Assembly: GCA_019649035.1 (NCBI GenBank)
Contig: BMAT01010548.1
Coordinates: 155,704-183,708, forward strand
Source: Elysia marginata
Taxonomy: Eukaryota > Mollusca > Gastropoda > Plakobranchidae
Direction of reading: 5' to 3'
DNA length: 28,005 bases
Every line of letters starts with the position of its first letter. The stretch's first letter is position 1. Shown here piece by piece: positions 23,301 to 28,005 of this stretch. The notes under the pieces are model-generated. The model saw only the letters and a list, made by a program, of their open reading frames with translations, was not told where the DNA came from and made no database searches. The translations under genes and the position numbers were made by a program.

Positions 23301-25923
23301 GCTCCATCATGTGGAACAAGAACACCTTTTGTTTAAGCATTGGGTTAAGCTCATATGTTGATAGTTTGAGTACTATAATTGGCTGTCAGTAAAAATCAAG
23401 CACAAGTCAGATTATTTGACAAATAAAGTTTTAATTTAATTTTTTTCATTTTAAAGCAAATGAAAAAAAAATTAATGTATAGCAGATTTGAAAGGGCTTT
23501 CTACAAAATTAGTTTAATAGACTCATGGCGGATCCATCTTGCTTGCAAGCTAAAACATTCCGAAACTATAAGACAATAAACTTTGCTACATTTACACTAT
23601 ATCATGTCCAGCAGCTCTTTGAGTCAAAACAAAAAAACTGCTCTTTTACTAGGACTCCAATTGAGAGAAAACTGCAAATCGAAAGGAAATTTGTAAGGGT
23701 TTTTTTTTGGTGTTGTTGTTCTTTGATTTCATAGAATAAGCTGTCTGAGTATGGCTGGACTATTTTCAGGATCTTTAGATAAATACAGATTCCTTATCAT
23801 CACAATTTCTTGACTTTTAAATTTTGTAAGTTTTTGCTTGCACAAGAAATCCTAGAAGTGCAAATATAGCCTCAACCAATCCTGAAGACTTGAAAATCGG
23901 CCTGTAGCAGATCCAAAAAATTTCTTTAAATTTTCTTTTACAAAAAACACAAAAAAAATTTTTCTTTGATTAGGCCTTACAAAATGCATTTCTGGCACAT
24001 CTGGGAGCCTTTAGTGAAACATGCTCTTGAAAATTGTCAGAATTCGCGACACTTTTGAAAAAGTCACAGATTGTTAAAAAGTTTATGACTGCCTGAGAGA
24101 AAAGCAGAAAGTCCAAATGCATTGAGATCGAAACATTTATTTACCGTTTTTTGTATGGCATAATGAAAGAGGCTTGTTCCATCACACACACTCAAAACGT
24201 AGTGGCCCTCCGCTGTTCTGCTTTTCCTTACAACAAACAGACCTTCCTTCTTGCTTGATTGACTGAACAGATTTTCTGCTCCCTGGTTCCAAAAAAAAGA
24301 ATTTTAAAAAGCTGTTTCTCACAAACGCATGGCATAAGAACAACCAGCAATTGTATGTGTAGTGTTCTAAAAAAAAGGATTTCAGTTGAGCTATCAGCTT
24401 AAAAATATTTACACTTTCTCTCATAGAAGTTAAACTTTCCTAAATCTTTTCTGGACATCTGTTGAAATTTTATAACATTGAATCATAAAATCAAGTTAAA
24501 ATGGCTGGAAATAGAAAATTAAATTGAAAACTGGTTATTGTCCAAATTAAATCTTTTGGGTTGAAAACATCTTTGAATCTGTTTTCTGTTTTCTCAAAAT
24601 TGAGTCTCAGAGAATCACCAATGTTCTCATAACTCAAGAGATAATCAAGATGTGAAAATAACTTTTCAACACTTTAAAAATATTTTTCATTGGTGTAAAA
24701 ACTCTCAGCAGCAACGTTTGCTACTAAAATCATTGTAAGCAAGCTCTACACCTACAAAATTATTTTTCCTTGACATAGATAGTGAGGAAAAAAGCAAAAA
24801 TTGTTATACTGTTATATTTGTGAAAAAGAGTTTGACAAATATGTGGCACTTTCATACATATATAGACTTGTTTTGTAGGATTGCCACACACAAAAACATG
24901 TTGTGTCTACACAAAAGTCATATGTGCAAAACTTTTACGCAACCTTTGGCAGTGTTGCTTTAAGTAGCAGGACCAACAGGATTCCATTTCTAAAATCCAG
25001 ATTAGGGCACATTAAATGGGTGGGACTACTGTTTGATTGTTTCCATATTGGCATCTACAAAGCCCCACTTTTTAAGACTTGCCTTACTTCAGCCACAAAT
25101 GCTGCATAGCAGCAAAGTGACTCTGGCAGTAAAACATTGTAACAACAAAACTGACCTCTCTGTCGTAACAACAAAACTGACCTCTCTGTCTAAATGCTAC
25201 ATAAAAGTAAAGTGACTCTGACAGTAAAACATTGTAACAACAAAACTGACCTCTCTATCTAAATGCTACATAAAAGTAAAGTGACTCTGAAAGTAAAACA
25301 TTGTAACAACAAAACTGACCTCTCTGTCTAAATGCTACATAAAAGTAAAGTGACTCTGACAGTAAAACATTGCAACAACAAAACTGACCTCTCTGTCTAA
25401 ATGCTACATAAAAGTAAAGTGACTCTGACAGTAAAACATTGTAGCTACAAAACTGACCTCTCTGTCTAAATGCTACATAAAAGTAAAGTGACTCTGACAG
25501 TAAAACATTGTAACAACAAAACTGACCTCTCTGTCTAAATGCTACATAAAAGTAAAGTGACTCTAACAGTAAAACATTGTAACAACAAAACTTAGTTCTC
25601 TGTCGTAACAACAAAACTGACCTCTCTGTCGTAACAACAAAACTGACCTCTCTGTCTAAATGCTACATAAAAGTAAAGTGACTCTGACAGTTAAACATTG
25701 TAACAACAAAACTGAACTCTCTGTCTAAATGCTACATAAAAGTAAAGTGACTGACAGTAAAACATTGTAACAACAAAACTGACCTCTCTATCTAAATGCT
25801 ACATAAAAGCAAAGTGACTCTGACAGTAAAACATTGTAGCTACAAAACTGACCTCTCTGTCCAGCTCCGGATGAAGCCACTCTGCCTCAGTAGATTTCAA
25901 CACCAGTTTCTCTGTGTAGTTTT
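6178..25923 (-). CDS. Cytoplasmic SH2-tyrosine kinase gene, Shark/HTK16-like (eleven joined exons)
   Basis: Transfers phosphate from ATP to protein tyrosines; the SH2 domain should bind phosphotyrosine partners and no membrane segment or signal peptide is visible. Joining eleven minus-strand exons gives 487 residues with every intron phase matching. Numbering from the first residue of exon 25853-25923: SH2 15-110 (W15, phosphotyrosine-binding R42 in FVVR), linker 113-205 with PKLPPRP, kinase 209-470. Kinase landmarks: glycine loop G216-G221, VAIK K246, alphaC E260, catalytic D336 and N341 in [11 protein letters not shown] 354-356, activation-loop Y367-Y368, APE 382-384, D396 and R458. These are the residues an active kinase needs. 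The [13 protein letters not shown] block and the SH2-linker-kinase order resemble the Shark/HTK16 family, which normally has two SH2 domains flanking ankyrin repeats; only the C-terminal SH2 equivalent is seen here. Kinase identity is secure; the subfamily is an inference from remembered motifs. Confidence 0.9.
6376..7290 (-). other. Kinase gene intron
   Basis: GT-AG intron between the APE exon and the last exon. Apart from the SINE B copy at 6519-6838 it holds AT-rich sequence with no recognised function. Confidence 0.85.
6519..6838 (+). mobile_element. SINE family B, copy 1
   Basis: The head gaagcagcgaggctcattgg then ttagcgtgtccgactcgaga carries a Ser/Leu-type tRNA A box; caggttcaattccc is the B box. 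It shares the central block with SINE A (gccttaggaaagcaatttat, cagtccacccaactgt, ggtacctagctaaaggc) but has a different 3' half: cctaacaggcagctgtactg, ccctgttgggggaaatattt, cagcggcggaagac. A truncated reverse copy is at 21716-21937. Confidence 0.85.
7291..7417 (-). CDS. Kinase gene exon: APE motif and substrate lobe
   Basis: 127 nt; acceptor gttgatcctcctcag, donor GAG|gtaaat. Its first base completes W380. It encodes [20 protein letters not shown] then [20 protein letters not shown]. The APE triad and the [16 protein letters not shown] helix F block are diagnostic of tyrosine kinases. Confidence 0.95.
7640..7915 (+). mobile_element. tRNA-derived SINE family D
   Basis: The head aaggtctggtggtagacact (A box region) and aaagttcaagccc (B box) is tRNA-like. 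The body ends with gtgtaaagcacttagagcat, a 3' motif close to the gtaaagcactttgagcat tail at 8478-8560, which suggests copying by the same kind of LINE. Confidence 0.6.
8478..8560 (+). mobile_element. Retroelement 3' end with ATT-rich tail
   Basis: gtaaagcactttgagcatcg then gcggtaaagcgctatataaa and a tattactattattatta microsatellite. This hairpin-like end plus triplet tail is a common 3' terminus of invertebrate LINEs and their SINEs. The 5' limit is not visible. Confidence 0.6.
8791..8870 (+). repeat. Dispersed 80-bp repeat, copy 1
   Basis: Nearly collinear with 19937-20016, sharing gcaaactccctc, gaagt, aattgcttgcaggcaagaa and cgataat-like sequence. Homology stops abruptly on both sides. It could be a fragment of an old transposon; the family is unknown. 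Confidence 0.75.
9005..9332 (+). mobile_element. SINE family A, copy 2 (full length)
   Basis: Most complete copy. The tRNA-like head gggcagcgtggcagagtggt carries the A box and atgggttcgattccc the B box; the central block is ccttgggaaagcaattta through gggtacccagctacaggc; the 3' block is ggcattagtggcgctgctct through cacagttacgctgagtaacg; it ends gggattaataaagtgtatta plus a run of A. The head resembles a Ser/Leu tRNA but the acceptor stem does not close properly, so it is not a working tRNA gene. It ends about 56 bp from the splice donor of exon 9389-9480. Confidence 0.92.
9389..9480 (-). CDS. Kinase gene exon: DFG and activation loop
   Basis: 92 nt, entering phase 0 and leaving phase 2; acceptor ctctttccag, donor AAGTG|gtaaga. 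It encodes [20 protein letters not shown] then GGRWPIK and the first two bases of the tryptophan codon of KWYAPE. The tandem tyrosines Y367-Y368 sit where Syk- and Shark-type kinases are phosphorylated for activation (established for those families, inferred here). Confidence 0.95.
9481..10112 (-). other. Kinase gene intron, no notable content
   Basis: GT-AG intron between the catalytic-loop and DFG exons. AT-rich with an A run at 10018-10032. I see no repeat or RNA feature. Confidence 0.85.
10113..10301 (-). CDS. Kinase gene exon: hinge and catalytic loop
   Basis: 189 nt, phase 0 at both ends; acceptor tttatctgtctccag, donor AAAAG|gtgaca. It reads [16 protein letters not shown].. then [18 protein letters not shown]. 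Catalytic D336 and N341 are present. Aligned on the Src hinge IVTEYMSKGSLLDFL, the gatekeeper is glutamate (E288), unusual among active tyrosine kinases. HRDLAARN is typical of many cytoplasmic and receptor tyrosine kinases. Confidence 0.95.
11308..11386 (-). mobile_element. tRNA-like SINE relic
   Basis: Minus strand: ggttgagtggtggcacaatc has an A-box pattern and ctggattcgaccctcag a B box, about 40 bases apart. An A-rich stretch follows almost directly, so only a head is left. Confidence 0.5.
11482..11842. other. Assembly gap (361 N)
   Basis: Unknown bases. The sequence resuming at 11843 is the right end of a TIR element, so the gap probably includes the rest of that element (inference). Confidence 1.
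11843..11911. mobile_element. Right end of a CAGGGATGCAAG-type TIR element
   Basis: Matches the right end of the intact element at 17642-17918: tgctttttta-like start, agaaaactg, tcggaattcct, then aaaatcggaaaacttgcatc closing at ccca. The left part is missing into the N gap. Confidence 0.8.
11974..12348. mobile_element. CAGGGATGCAAG-type TIR element, diverged copy
   Basis: The left end CAGGGATGCAAGC is identical to that of 17642-17918, followed by ggaaaactttcaag as there. The right end (tcgaaattccggcagaaatt, then aaaaacttgtactcttg) is a decayed form of that element's right end. Interior non-coding. Right boundary less certain than left. Confidence 0.6.
12488..12625 (-). CDS. Kinase gene exon: VAIK lysine and alphaC helix
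   Basis: 138 nt, phase 0 at both ends; acceptor ttctctttatag, donor TTG|gtgagt. It encodes [10 protein letters not shown] with the ATP-orienting lysine (K246), then [13 protein letters not shown] with the alphaC glutamate (E260), and ends YDKCLML immediately before the gatekeeper position. The preceding intron (12626-15730) contains a LINE fossil; the following one contains the assembly gap. Confidence 0.93.
13230..14885 (+). mobile_element. Decayed non-LTR retrotransposon (LINE) reverse transcriptase and C-terminus
   Basis: Plus strand, antisense to the host gene. The reverse transcriptase starts with [20 protein letters not shown] (13286-13346), is interrupted by a SINE, then resumes with [20 protein letters not shown] (13771 on), [39 protein letters not shown] (about 14116-14173), [43 protein letters not shown] and [11 protein letters not shown]. 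The C-terminal cysteine motif [20 protein letters not shown] is at about 14751-14810. Several stops and frameshifts occur and the catalytic FADD box is not recognisable, so the copy is dead. This lineage is abundant in marine invertebrate genomes; I do not assign a clade. Confidence 0.9.
13413..13691 (-). mobile_element. SINE family A, copy 3, inserted in the LINE
   Basis: Reverse complement of the SINE at 9005-9332 with an internal deletion between the central block and the 3' block. The head (ggggcagcgtggcggagtgg) ends at 13691 and the A-rich tail is at 13413-13435. LINE protein homology continues on both sides. Possible diverged target duplication: atctgcctattt on the left, attctgttccat on the right. 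Confidence 0.92.
15731..15907 (-). CDS. Kinase gene exon: acidic linker and glycine-rich loop
   Basis: 177 nt, phase 0 at both ends; acceptor ttttttctcag, donor AAAG|gtagga. It starts [17 protein letters not shown], a Gln/Asp/Glu-rich stretch, then opens the kinase domain with [18 protein letters not shown]. The GxGxYG ATP loop is intact. The last residues, [14 protein letters not shown], form a longer than average beta2-beta3 turn before VAIK in the next exon. Confidence 0.93.
16721..16766. other. GC-rich imperfect inverted repeat
   Basis: cgccaggc (16721-16728) can pair with gcctggcg (16759-16766) across a 30-base loop. Isolated GC-rich patch in AT-rich intron; no known family. Confidence 0.4.
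17271..17307. repeat. (GA)n microsatellite
   Basis: About 18 GA dinucleotides in a row, read as CT on the transcribed strand of the kinase intron. Confidence 0.97.
17412..18148. mobile_element. TIR element with CAGAYCTGCCA ends, split by a nested element
   Basis: The left end CAGACCTGCCA (17412) and the inverse of the right end, CAGATCTGCCA (18148), match at 10 of 11. Both subterminal regions repeat aaatcagtat (for example 17438, 17459 and 18044-18118). Without the inner element (17642-17918) it is about 460 bp and non-coding, fitting a MITE. A clear target-site duplication is not visible. Confidence 0.65.
17642..17918. mobile_element. 277-bp TIR element with CAGGGATGCAAG ends (MITE)
   Basis: Perfect 12-bp terminal inverted repeats: CAGGGATGCAAG at the left and CTTGCATCCCTG at the right. 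A subterminal inverted repeat aaaaagcaggaaa is also present. Flanks attcttcc and attctcca resemble a diverged 8-bp target duplication. CAGNG-type ends plus 8-bp duplications fit hAT-derived MITEs (inference). Related copies lie at 11843-11911 and 11974-12348. Confidence 0.82.
18465..18559 (-). CDS. Kinase gene exon: proline-rich linker with SH3-ligand motif
   Basis: 95 nt; acceptor ttttttcgccag, strong donor ACT|gtatgt. Entering phase 1 and leaving phase 0, it encodes [20 protein letters not shown].. and ends NRKSSST. PKLPPRP matches the general proline-rich ligand class bound by SH3 domains, so an SH3 protein is a plausible partner (inference). Confidence 0.85.
18716..18744 (+). other. Putative G-quadruplex tract
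   Basis: Five runs of at least three G within 29 bases on the plus strand (gggaggg, gggggg, ggg, gggg). The pattern meets the usual four-run rule with short loops. It lies on the template strand of the kinase gene. Confidence 0.5.
19387..19520 (-). mobile_element. Retroelement 3' end with AAT tail
   Basis: On the minus strand the order is gccttgggcctcaaattgag, gagggatataaataaactac, then an ATT-type triplet tail at 19415-19387. That order is typical of invertebrate LINE or SINE 3' ends. The 5' limit is unknown; it may extend towards 20.1 kb. Confidence 0.5.
19937..20016 (+). repeat. Dispersed 80-bp repeat, copy 2
   Basis: Second copy of the repeat at 8791-8870, same orientation, roughly 80 percent identical by eye. 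Flanks are unrelated. Confidence 0.75.
20781..20891 (-). CDS. Kinase gene exon: SH2-kinase linker, Ser/Pro-rich
   Basis: 111 nt; acceptor ctatcgttcctcctcag, donor CCAG|gtgaga; phase 1 on both sides. It begins [20 protein letters not shown] and continues with Ser/Pro-rich sequence. The QDYQY tyrosines are possible linker phosphorylation sites (inference). A truncated LINE lies directly upstream of the acceptor in transcript order and leaves a very short native acceptor region. Confidence 0.85.
20916..21390 (+). mobile_element. 5'-truncated LINE 3' end
   Basis: Plus strand, antisense to the host gene. An uninterrupted 58-codon frame from 20922 ends at TAA 21093-21095 and contains [25 protein letters not shown] and [11 protein letters not shown]. 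This is the well-known C-terminal block of CR1/L2/Jockey-like LINE reverse transcriptase proteins (RSFS..GP..WN.LP...K..LK..LF). About 275 bp of 3' UTR follows, ending cactataaattc and an (ATT)n tail at 21365-21387. 5' truncation is usual for target-primed insertion. Confidence 0.88.
21716..21937 (-). mobile_element. SINE family B, copy 2 (truncated)
   Basis: Reverse complement of the 3' half of 6519-6838: tctcatgactttacataatt, ttaccccagcagg, cagcctgttaggcgctcaaa and attccacaaatttcaag are recognisable. The tRNA head is missing; homology stops in the central block near 21937. The 3' tail is a (TATT)n run at 21719-21742. Confidence 0.8.
22423..22552 (-). CDS. Kinase gene exon: end of SH2 domain
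   Basis: 130 nt, entering in phase 0 and leaving in phase 1. Acceptor ttgccccag, donor GTTG|gtaaga. The 43 codons read [39 protein letters not shown]. The YYMDDGPF strand, the [12 protein letters not shown] helix and the closing APV are typical of the C-terminal half of SH2 domains, closest in style to the second SH2 of Shark-type kinases (from memory). Confidence 0.92.
22553..24144 (-). other. Kinase gene intron
   Basis: GT-AG intron. The only standout is a GC-rich patch at 22718-22800, unlike its surroundings, with the inverted repeat CAGTCC..GGACTG (22728-22746 region). The stretch 22801-24144 shows no recognised feature. Confidence 0.85.
24145..24282 (-). CDS. Kinase gene exon: SH2 core with FVVR motif
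   Basis: 138 nt, phase 0 at both ends. Acceptor after a T-run and ggaaccag; donor ACG|gtaaat. It encodes 46 residues including GLFVVRKSR, where the FVVR arginine (residue 42) is the conserved phosphate-binding residue, then [10 protein letters not shown] and the beta-D histidine in FHYAIQKT. It joins the previous exon as DRE-GAENLF without a gap, so the SH2 fold is continuous. Confidence 0.92.
24283..25852 (-). other. Kinase gene intron dominated by the minisatellite
   Basis: GT-AG intron. Its transcript-proximal half is the 69-bp array described separately; 24283-25097 is AT-rich with no recognised feature. Confidence 0.9.
25098..25862. repeat. 69-bp minisatellite duplicating the exon end and splice donor
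   Basis: Ten units start at 25098 (degenerate), 25192, 25261, 25330, 25399, 25468, 25537, 25658, 25727 and 25794. Most are exactly 69 bp; the one at 25727 has lost 2 bp. Three 26-bp partial units (gtaacaacaaaactgacctc then tctgtc) sit at 25165-25190, 25605-25630 and 25631-25656. On the minus strand each unit contains GACAGAGAG|gtcagttttg, matching the last bases and 5' splice site of the exon at 25853. Thirteen donor-like sites exist in total: one real, ten intact copies and two mutated (near 25596 and 25715). Confidence 0.95.
25853..25923 (-). CDS. Kinase gene exon: start of SH2 domain
   Basis: Acceptor ttttttcctcag on the minus strand, donor GAGAG|gtcagt. The exon has 71 nt: two bases finish a codon from an upstream exon (intron phase 1), then 23 codons reading [21 protein letters not shown]15 and the alphaA arginine of LDRE are classic SH2 N-terminal residues. 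The donor lies in the last unit of a 69-bp minisatellite, so the final GACAGAGAG of the exon is itself part of the repeat. The upstream exon is not certain (see 27109-27151). Confidence 0.85.
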
Positions 25924-27108
25924 CTGAGGAAAAAATAAGCACTTAGACTATGCATTTTTGGGACCAGATTTTTCAGTTTCTCAAAATAAATATGGAAAAA
26001 AAATGGATGAGTTAAGCACACTAAAGAGTTTAAAACGATAAACAAAAGTTGAAATATCTTTCTTAAAGGTTCATTGTTTTATTTATTACCCTGACATATT
26101 TAGGCAAAGATTCAGTTCACGCAGTTGAGTTGTAAGTAGTAAGTTGTTTTATCCCTTTCAAGATTTCAAAAGCTGAAATAGTGCCAGAGCTGTTTGTTTT
26201 TTTTATTATTTTAGTGTGCCCTATTTGCGATCAGAACAGAACAGTTTATATGGTATAATGAAAACAAGTCTGTTAGTTTTCGTGAATTTAAATAGTTTTT
26301 CAAGTATTCACAAGCATTATAGTGACTATGACTGACTAAGTATTCAAAATTTAACTTTTTTTAATTTCAATTTTTAGCCTTCAGTTTAAGCAGACAGTTT
26401 GCAAGAAACATATATCTCTCATTGTTAACAAATGTATATTGCGGTCCACATTCCATTTCTCTGTCTTGCTTTCAAAATATTGGGTTATTTCCAGTTTTTT
26501 TCAAAGCATAAAAACTACTAAAAACATGCTTTGAAATAATAAAACATTGGCATTGCCACCTTGTTGTTTGGTGGTGCTTAATACATGAAAGTTCAATAAA
26601 CAGTCACTAAAAAGCCACTACCTAAAAAAAAAAACTGTTTTATACAGAGAAGGAGCAGTTCGTTTAAGTTTATTCATTCAAAATAACTGCAAAAGCTTTA
26701 AATGCCATGTGCTTATTGCGTAAATTGAGTAAGAGAAAAGACAGAGATATAAGTATAACACACTAGGCCTAGTGCAGAACGTGAAGCTTTAACTCAATAC
26801 GGACGTATAAATGCACTACACGTTGATCAGTCATACACACCAACACACTTTGCGTGACTTTCACGTTATGTGTAAGGACGTAGCAACGGATATTGTGATG
26901 CTCGGCTATACTTGATTTTATGTGACAGCAACAAATCCAATCCATATTTTATAAATCGTAATATTTACATTGTTTACTTCCTTTCTAGGGGTTTCCCTTT
27001 ACTTTCTGGTGCAAAATTGAAGCTGAACCGCCCCAACACTGAGCCACGAGTGTTCTAGTCTATATCTATAATCTATAATTCTCTTGCATTCCAAAAGTGG
27101 AAACTCAC
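25924..27108 (-). other. Upstream intron or flank of the kinase gene
   Basis: Intron sequence if the candidate exon at 27109-27151 is real. AT-rich; no ankyrin, SH2 or other exon was found on the minus strand. Confidence 0.45.
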
Positions 27109-27151
27109 TGCGTCCAGAAATAAAAATAGGTCCCGTCCTTAAAGAGTTCAT
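27109..27151 (-). CDS. Candidate first coding exon of the kinase gene
   Basis: An ATG at 27151-27149 opens 14 codons, MNSLRTGPIFISGR, plus one base, ending at a near-perfect donor CGCA|gtgagt. Its phase is the one needed by the exon at 25853-25923, and the join would read SGR-K-NYTEK. An in-frame TGA lies 12 bases upstream of the ATG, consistent with a 5' UTR. Against it: the exon is very short, a phase match happens by chance one time in three, and the peptide is not recognisable. The true upstream exon may lie outside the window. Confidence 0.3.
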
Positions 27152-27361
27152 TTCTGACCTTATGGCTCAGAAAATTATTTTGTTTCTACCATTAGACTGG
27201 CAAATGGCATAAACTTAAGAGCAGCTGCCAGATGAAGGGACGACTTTAAGTCACTTTCAATGTCTATTATGAGTCAAAATAAAACCCAGCTTCATCAGGC
27301 CCTAAAAGCTAGATCTGAAAATACCCAAAACTCCTCTCAATGATCAACATTTAATGTCATG

Positions 27362-27430
27362 TTCTTGGTGTAGTGGTAAACACTAGGCTCTCAAATCAGG
27401 AGGACCAGGGTTTGATTTTTTTTTCAGGCA
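27362..27430 (+). mobile_element. tRNA-like SINE head relic
   Basis: cttggtgtagtggtaaacac (A box) and ccagggtttgatttt (B box) with spacing as in a Glu-like tRNA, followed by a T run. No stable acceptor stem, so a SINE relic rather than a tRNA gene. Confidence 0.5.
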
Positions 27431-27599
27431 GGTCGGCTCTTTAATCACATTTCGTTGGCTTAACCTTTTTGAGTGCAAATTAATTTTGGGGGTGTTTGTG
27501 GGCAGTCACACCCTTTTCTTTAGAAATATACGGAAGCCCCTCATTTTGCTCCTCCCACAACAGAAGTCATTTGCCCAGGTTCCATTTGGTCTCAATCTT

Positions 27600-27770
27600 A
27601 TCTCTCATTGGCCATGACCGGCCAAGACCTGTCAAGAGTCAAACTGAAATCCAATCAGAGCCTAAGTGGTTGTAAGACTGACCGAGCCAGATGCCCCAAC
27701 GCAAGATAACAGTTGCGTCATGAGAAAGGGCCCTGCTGTACTAGTACAGTAGTGCGTGACGTCAGCGAAA
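27600..27770. promoter_or_regulatory. Possible promoter elements: CCAAT boxes and CRE
   Basis: A full CRE palindrome TGACGTCA is at 27757-27764, a CCAAT box (ccaatcag) on the plus strand at 27651-27658, and an inverted one (ATTGG) at 27607-27611. The stretch is less AT-rich than its surroundings. These motifs lie about 450-610 bases upstream of the candidate first exon, a plausible proximal promoter for the minus-strand kinase gene, or for an unseen plus-strand gene beyond the window. Motif presence alone is weak evidence. Confidence 0.3.
27736..27749. other. 14-bp perfect palindrome beside the CRE
   Basis: CTGTACTAGTACAG is its own reverse complement, 7 bases before the CRE at 27757. Could be a dimeric factor site or chance. 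Confidence 0.4.
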
Positions 27771-28005
27771 AAACGGAAATTGTAGGGCACAATGATTTCA
27801 AAGTCCAAAGTAAATTTTTCAATAGCGCCTCATCGAGACATGAAAAATGATACCCAAAACTACATAATCAATGAAAAATTACGGATTTTATTGCATTTAT
27901 ACATATTTCAAAAAATATTTTTCCAAAGTCATTATTCTATGTAAAATTGTTATTTGGGGTCCGATTTTTGTAAAACAAAGACTAAACATTTTGTTTTGAC
28001 ACGAG

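Noticed and set aside
25255..25614. Open frame of 119 codons on the minus strand with a 23-residue repeat
   Set aside because: It is open only because the 69-bp repeat is a multiple of three. It is out of frame with the SH2 exon and begins and ends inside the array.
25098..25862. CRISPR-like array
   Set aside because: Units are contiguous near-identical 69-mers without unique spacers, in a eukaryotic intron.
27000..27060. Possible additional exon (LGRFSFNFAPES.. on the minus strand)
   Set aside because: No matching acceptor and donor, and no ankyrin or SH2 similarity.

Overview
This is a eukaryotic window. Its one recognisable host gene lies on the minus strand and is split into eleven supported coding exons with GT-AG introns. 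AT-rich introns full of tRNA-derived SINEs, decayed non-LTR retrotransposons and small TIR-bearing elements point to an invertebrate. The repeat style (gastropod-like SINEs, TAGATC-rich DNA, AAT-type retroelement tails) suggests a mollusc, perhaps a heterobranch gastropod; that placement is inference.

The gene encodes a cytoplasmic tyrosine kinase. In transcript order (high to low coordinates) the exons are 25923-25853, 24282-24145, 22552-22423, 20891-20781, 18559-18465, 15907-15731, 12625-12488, 10301-10113, 9480-9389, 7417-7291 and 6375-6178 (stop). All phases join cleanly into 487 residues: an SH2 domain (about 15-110), a proline-rich and acidic linker (about 113-205), a complete kinase domain (about 209-470) and a short C-tail. 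Lys, alphaC Glu, [11 protein letters not shown] and APE are all present. The sequence looks closest to the Shark/HTK16 branch (SH2-ankyrin kinases), but no ankyrin repeats are visible here. The upstream part either lies beyond the window or does not exist: a 43-nt candidate first exon (27151-27109) with a phase-matching donor, plus CCAAT and CRE motifs near 27.6-27.8 kb, would make this a one-SH2 kinase of about 502 residues.

Layout: 1-6177 is downstream non-coding DNA with SINEs, a short tandem duplication and probable 3' UTR. 6178-25923 is the kinase gene. Introns hold SINE copies (6.5, 7.6, 9.0, 11.3, 13.4, 21.7 kb), a LINE fossil split by a SINE (13.2-14.9 kb), a family of TIR elements (11.8-12.3 kb and 17.6-17.9 kb, the latter nested inside another TIR element), a 5'-truncated LINE 3' end beside a splice acceptor (20.9-21.4 kb) and an assembly gap of 361 N (11482-11842).

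The most striking structure is a minisatellite at 25098-25862. Its 69-bp unit carries the end of the first SH2 exon and its 5' splice site. Ten intact decoy donors, each in the exon's frame and each followed by an in-frame stop, lie just downstream of the real donor.
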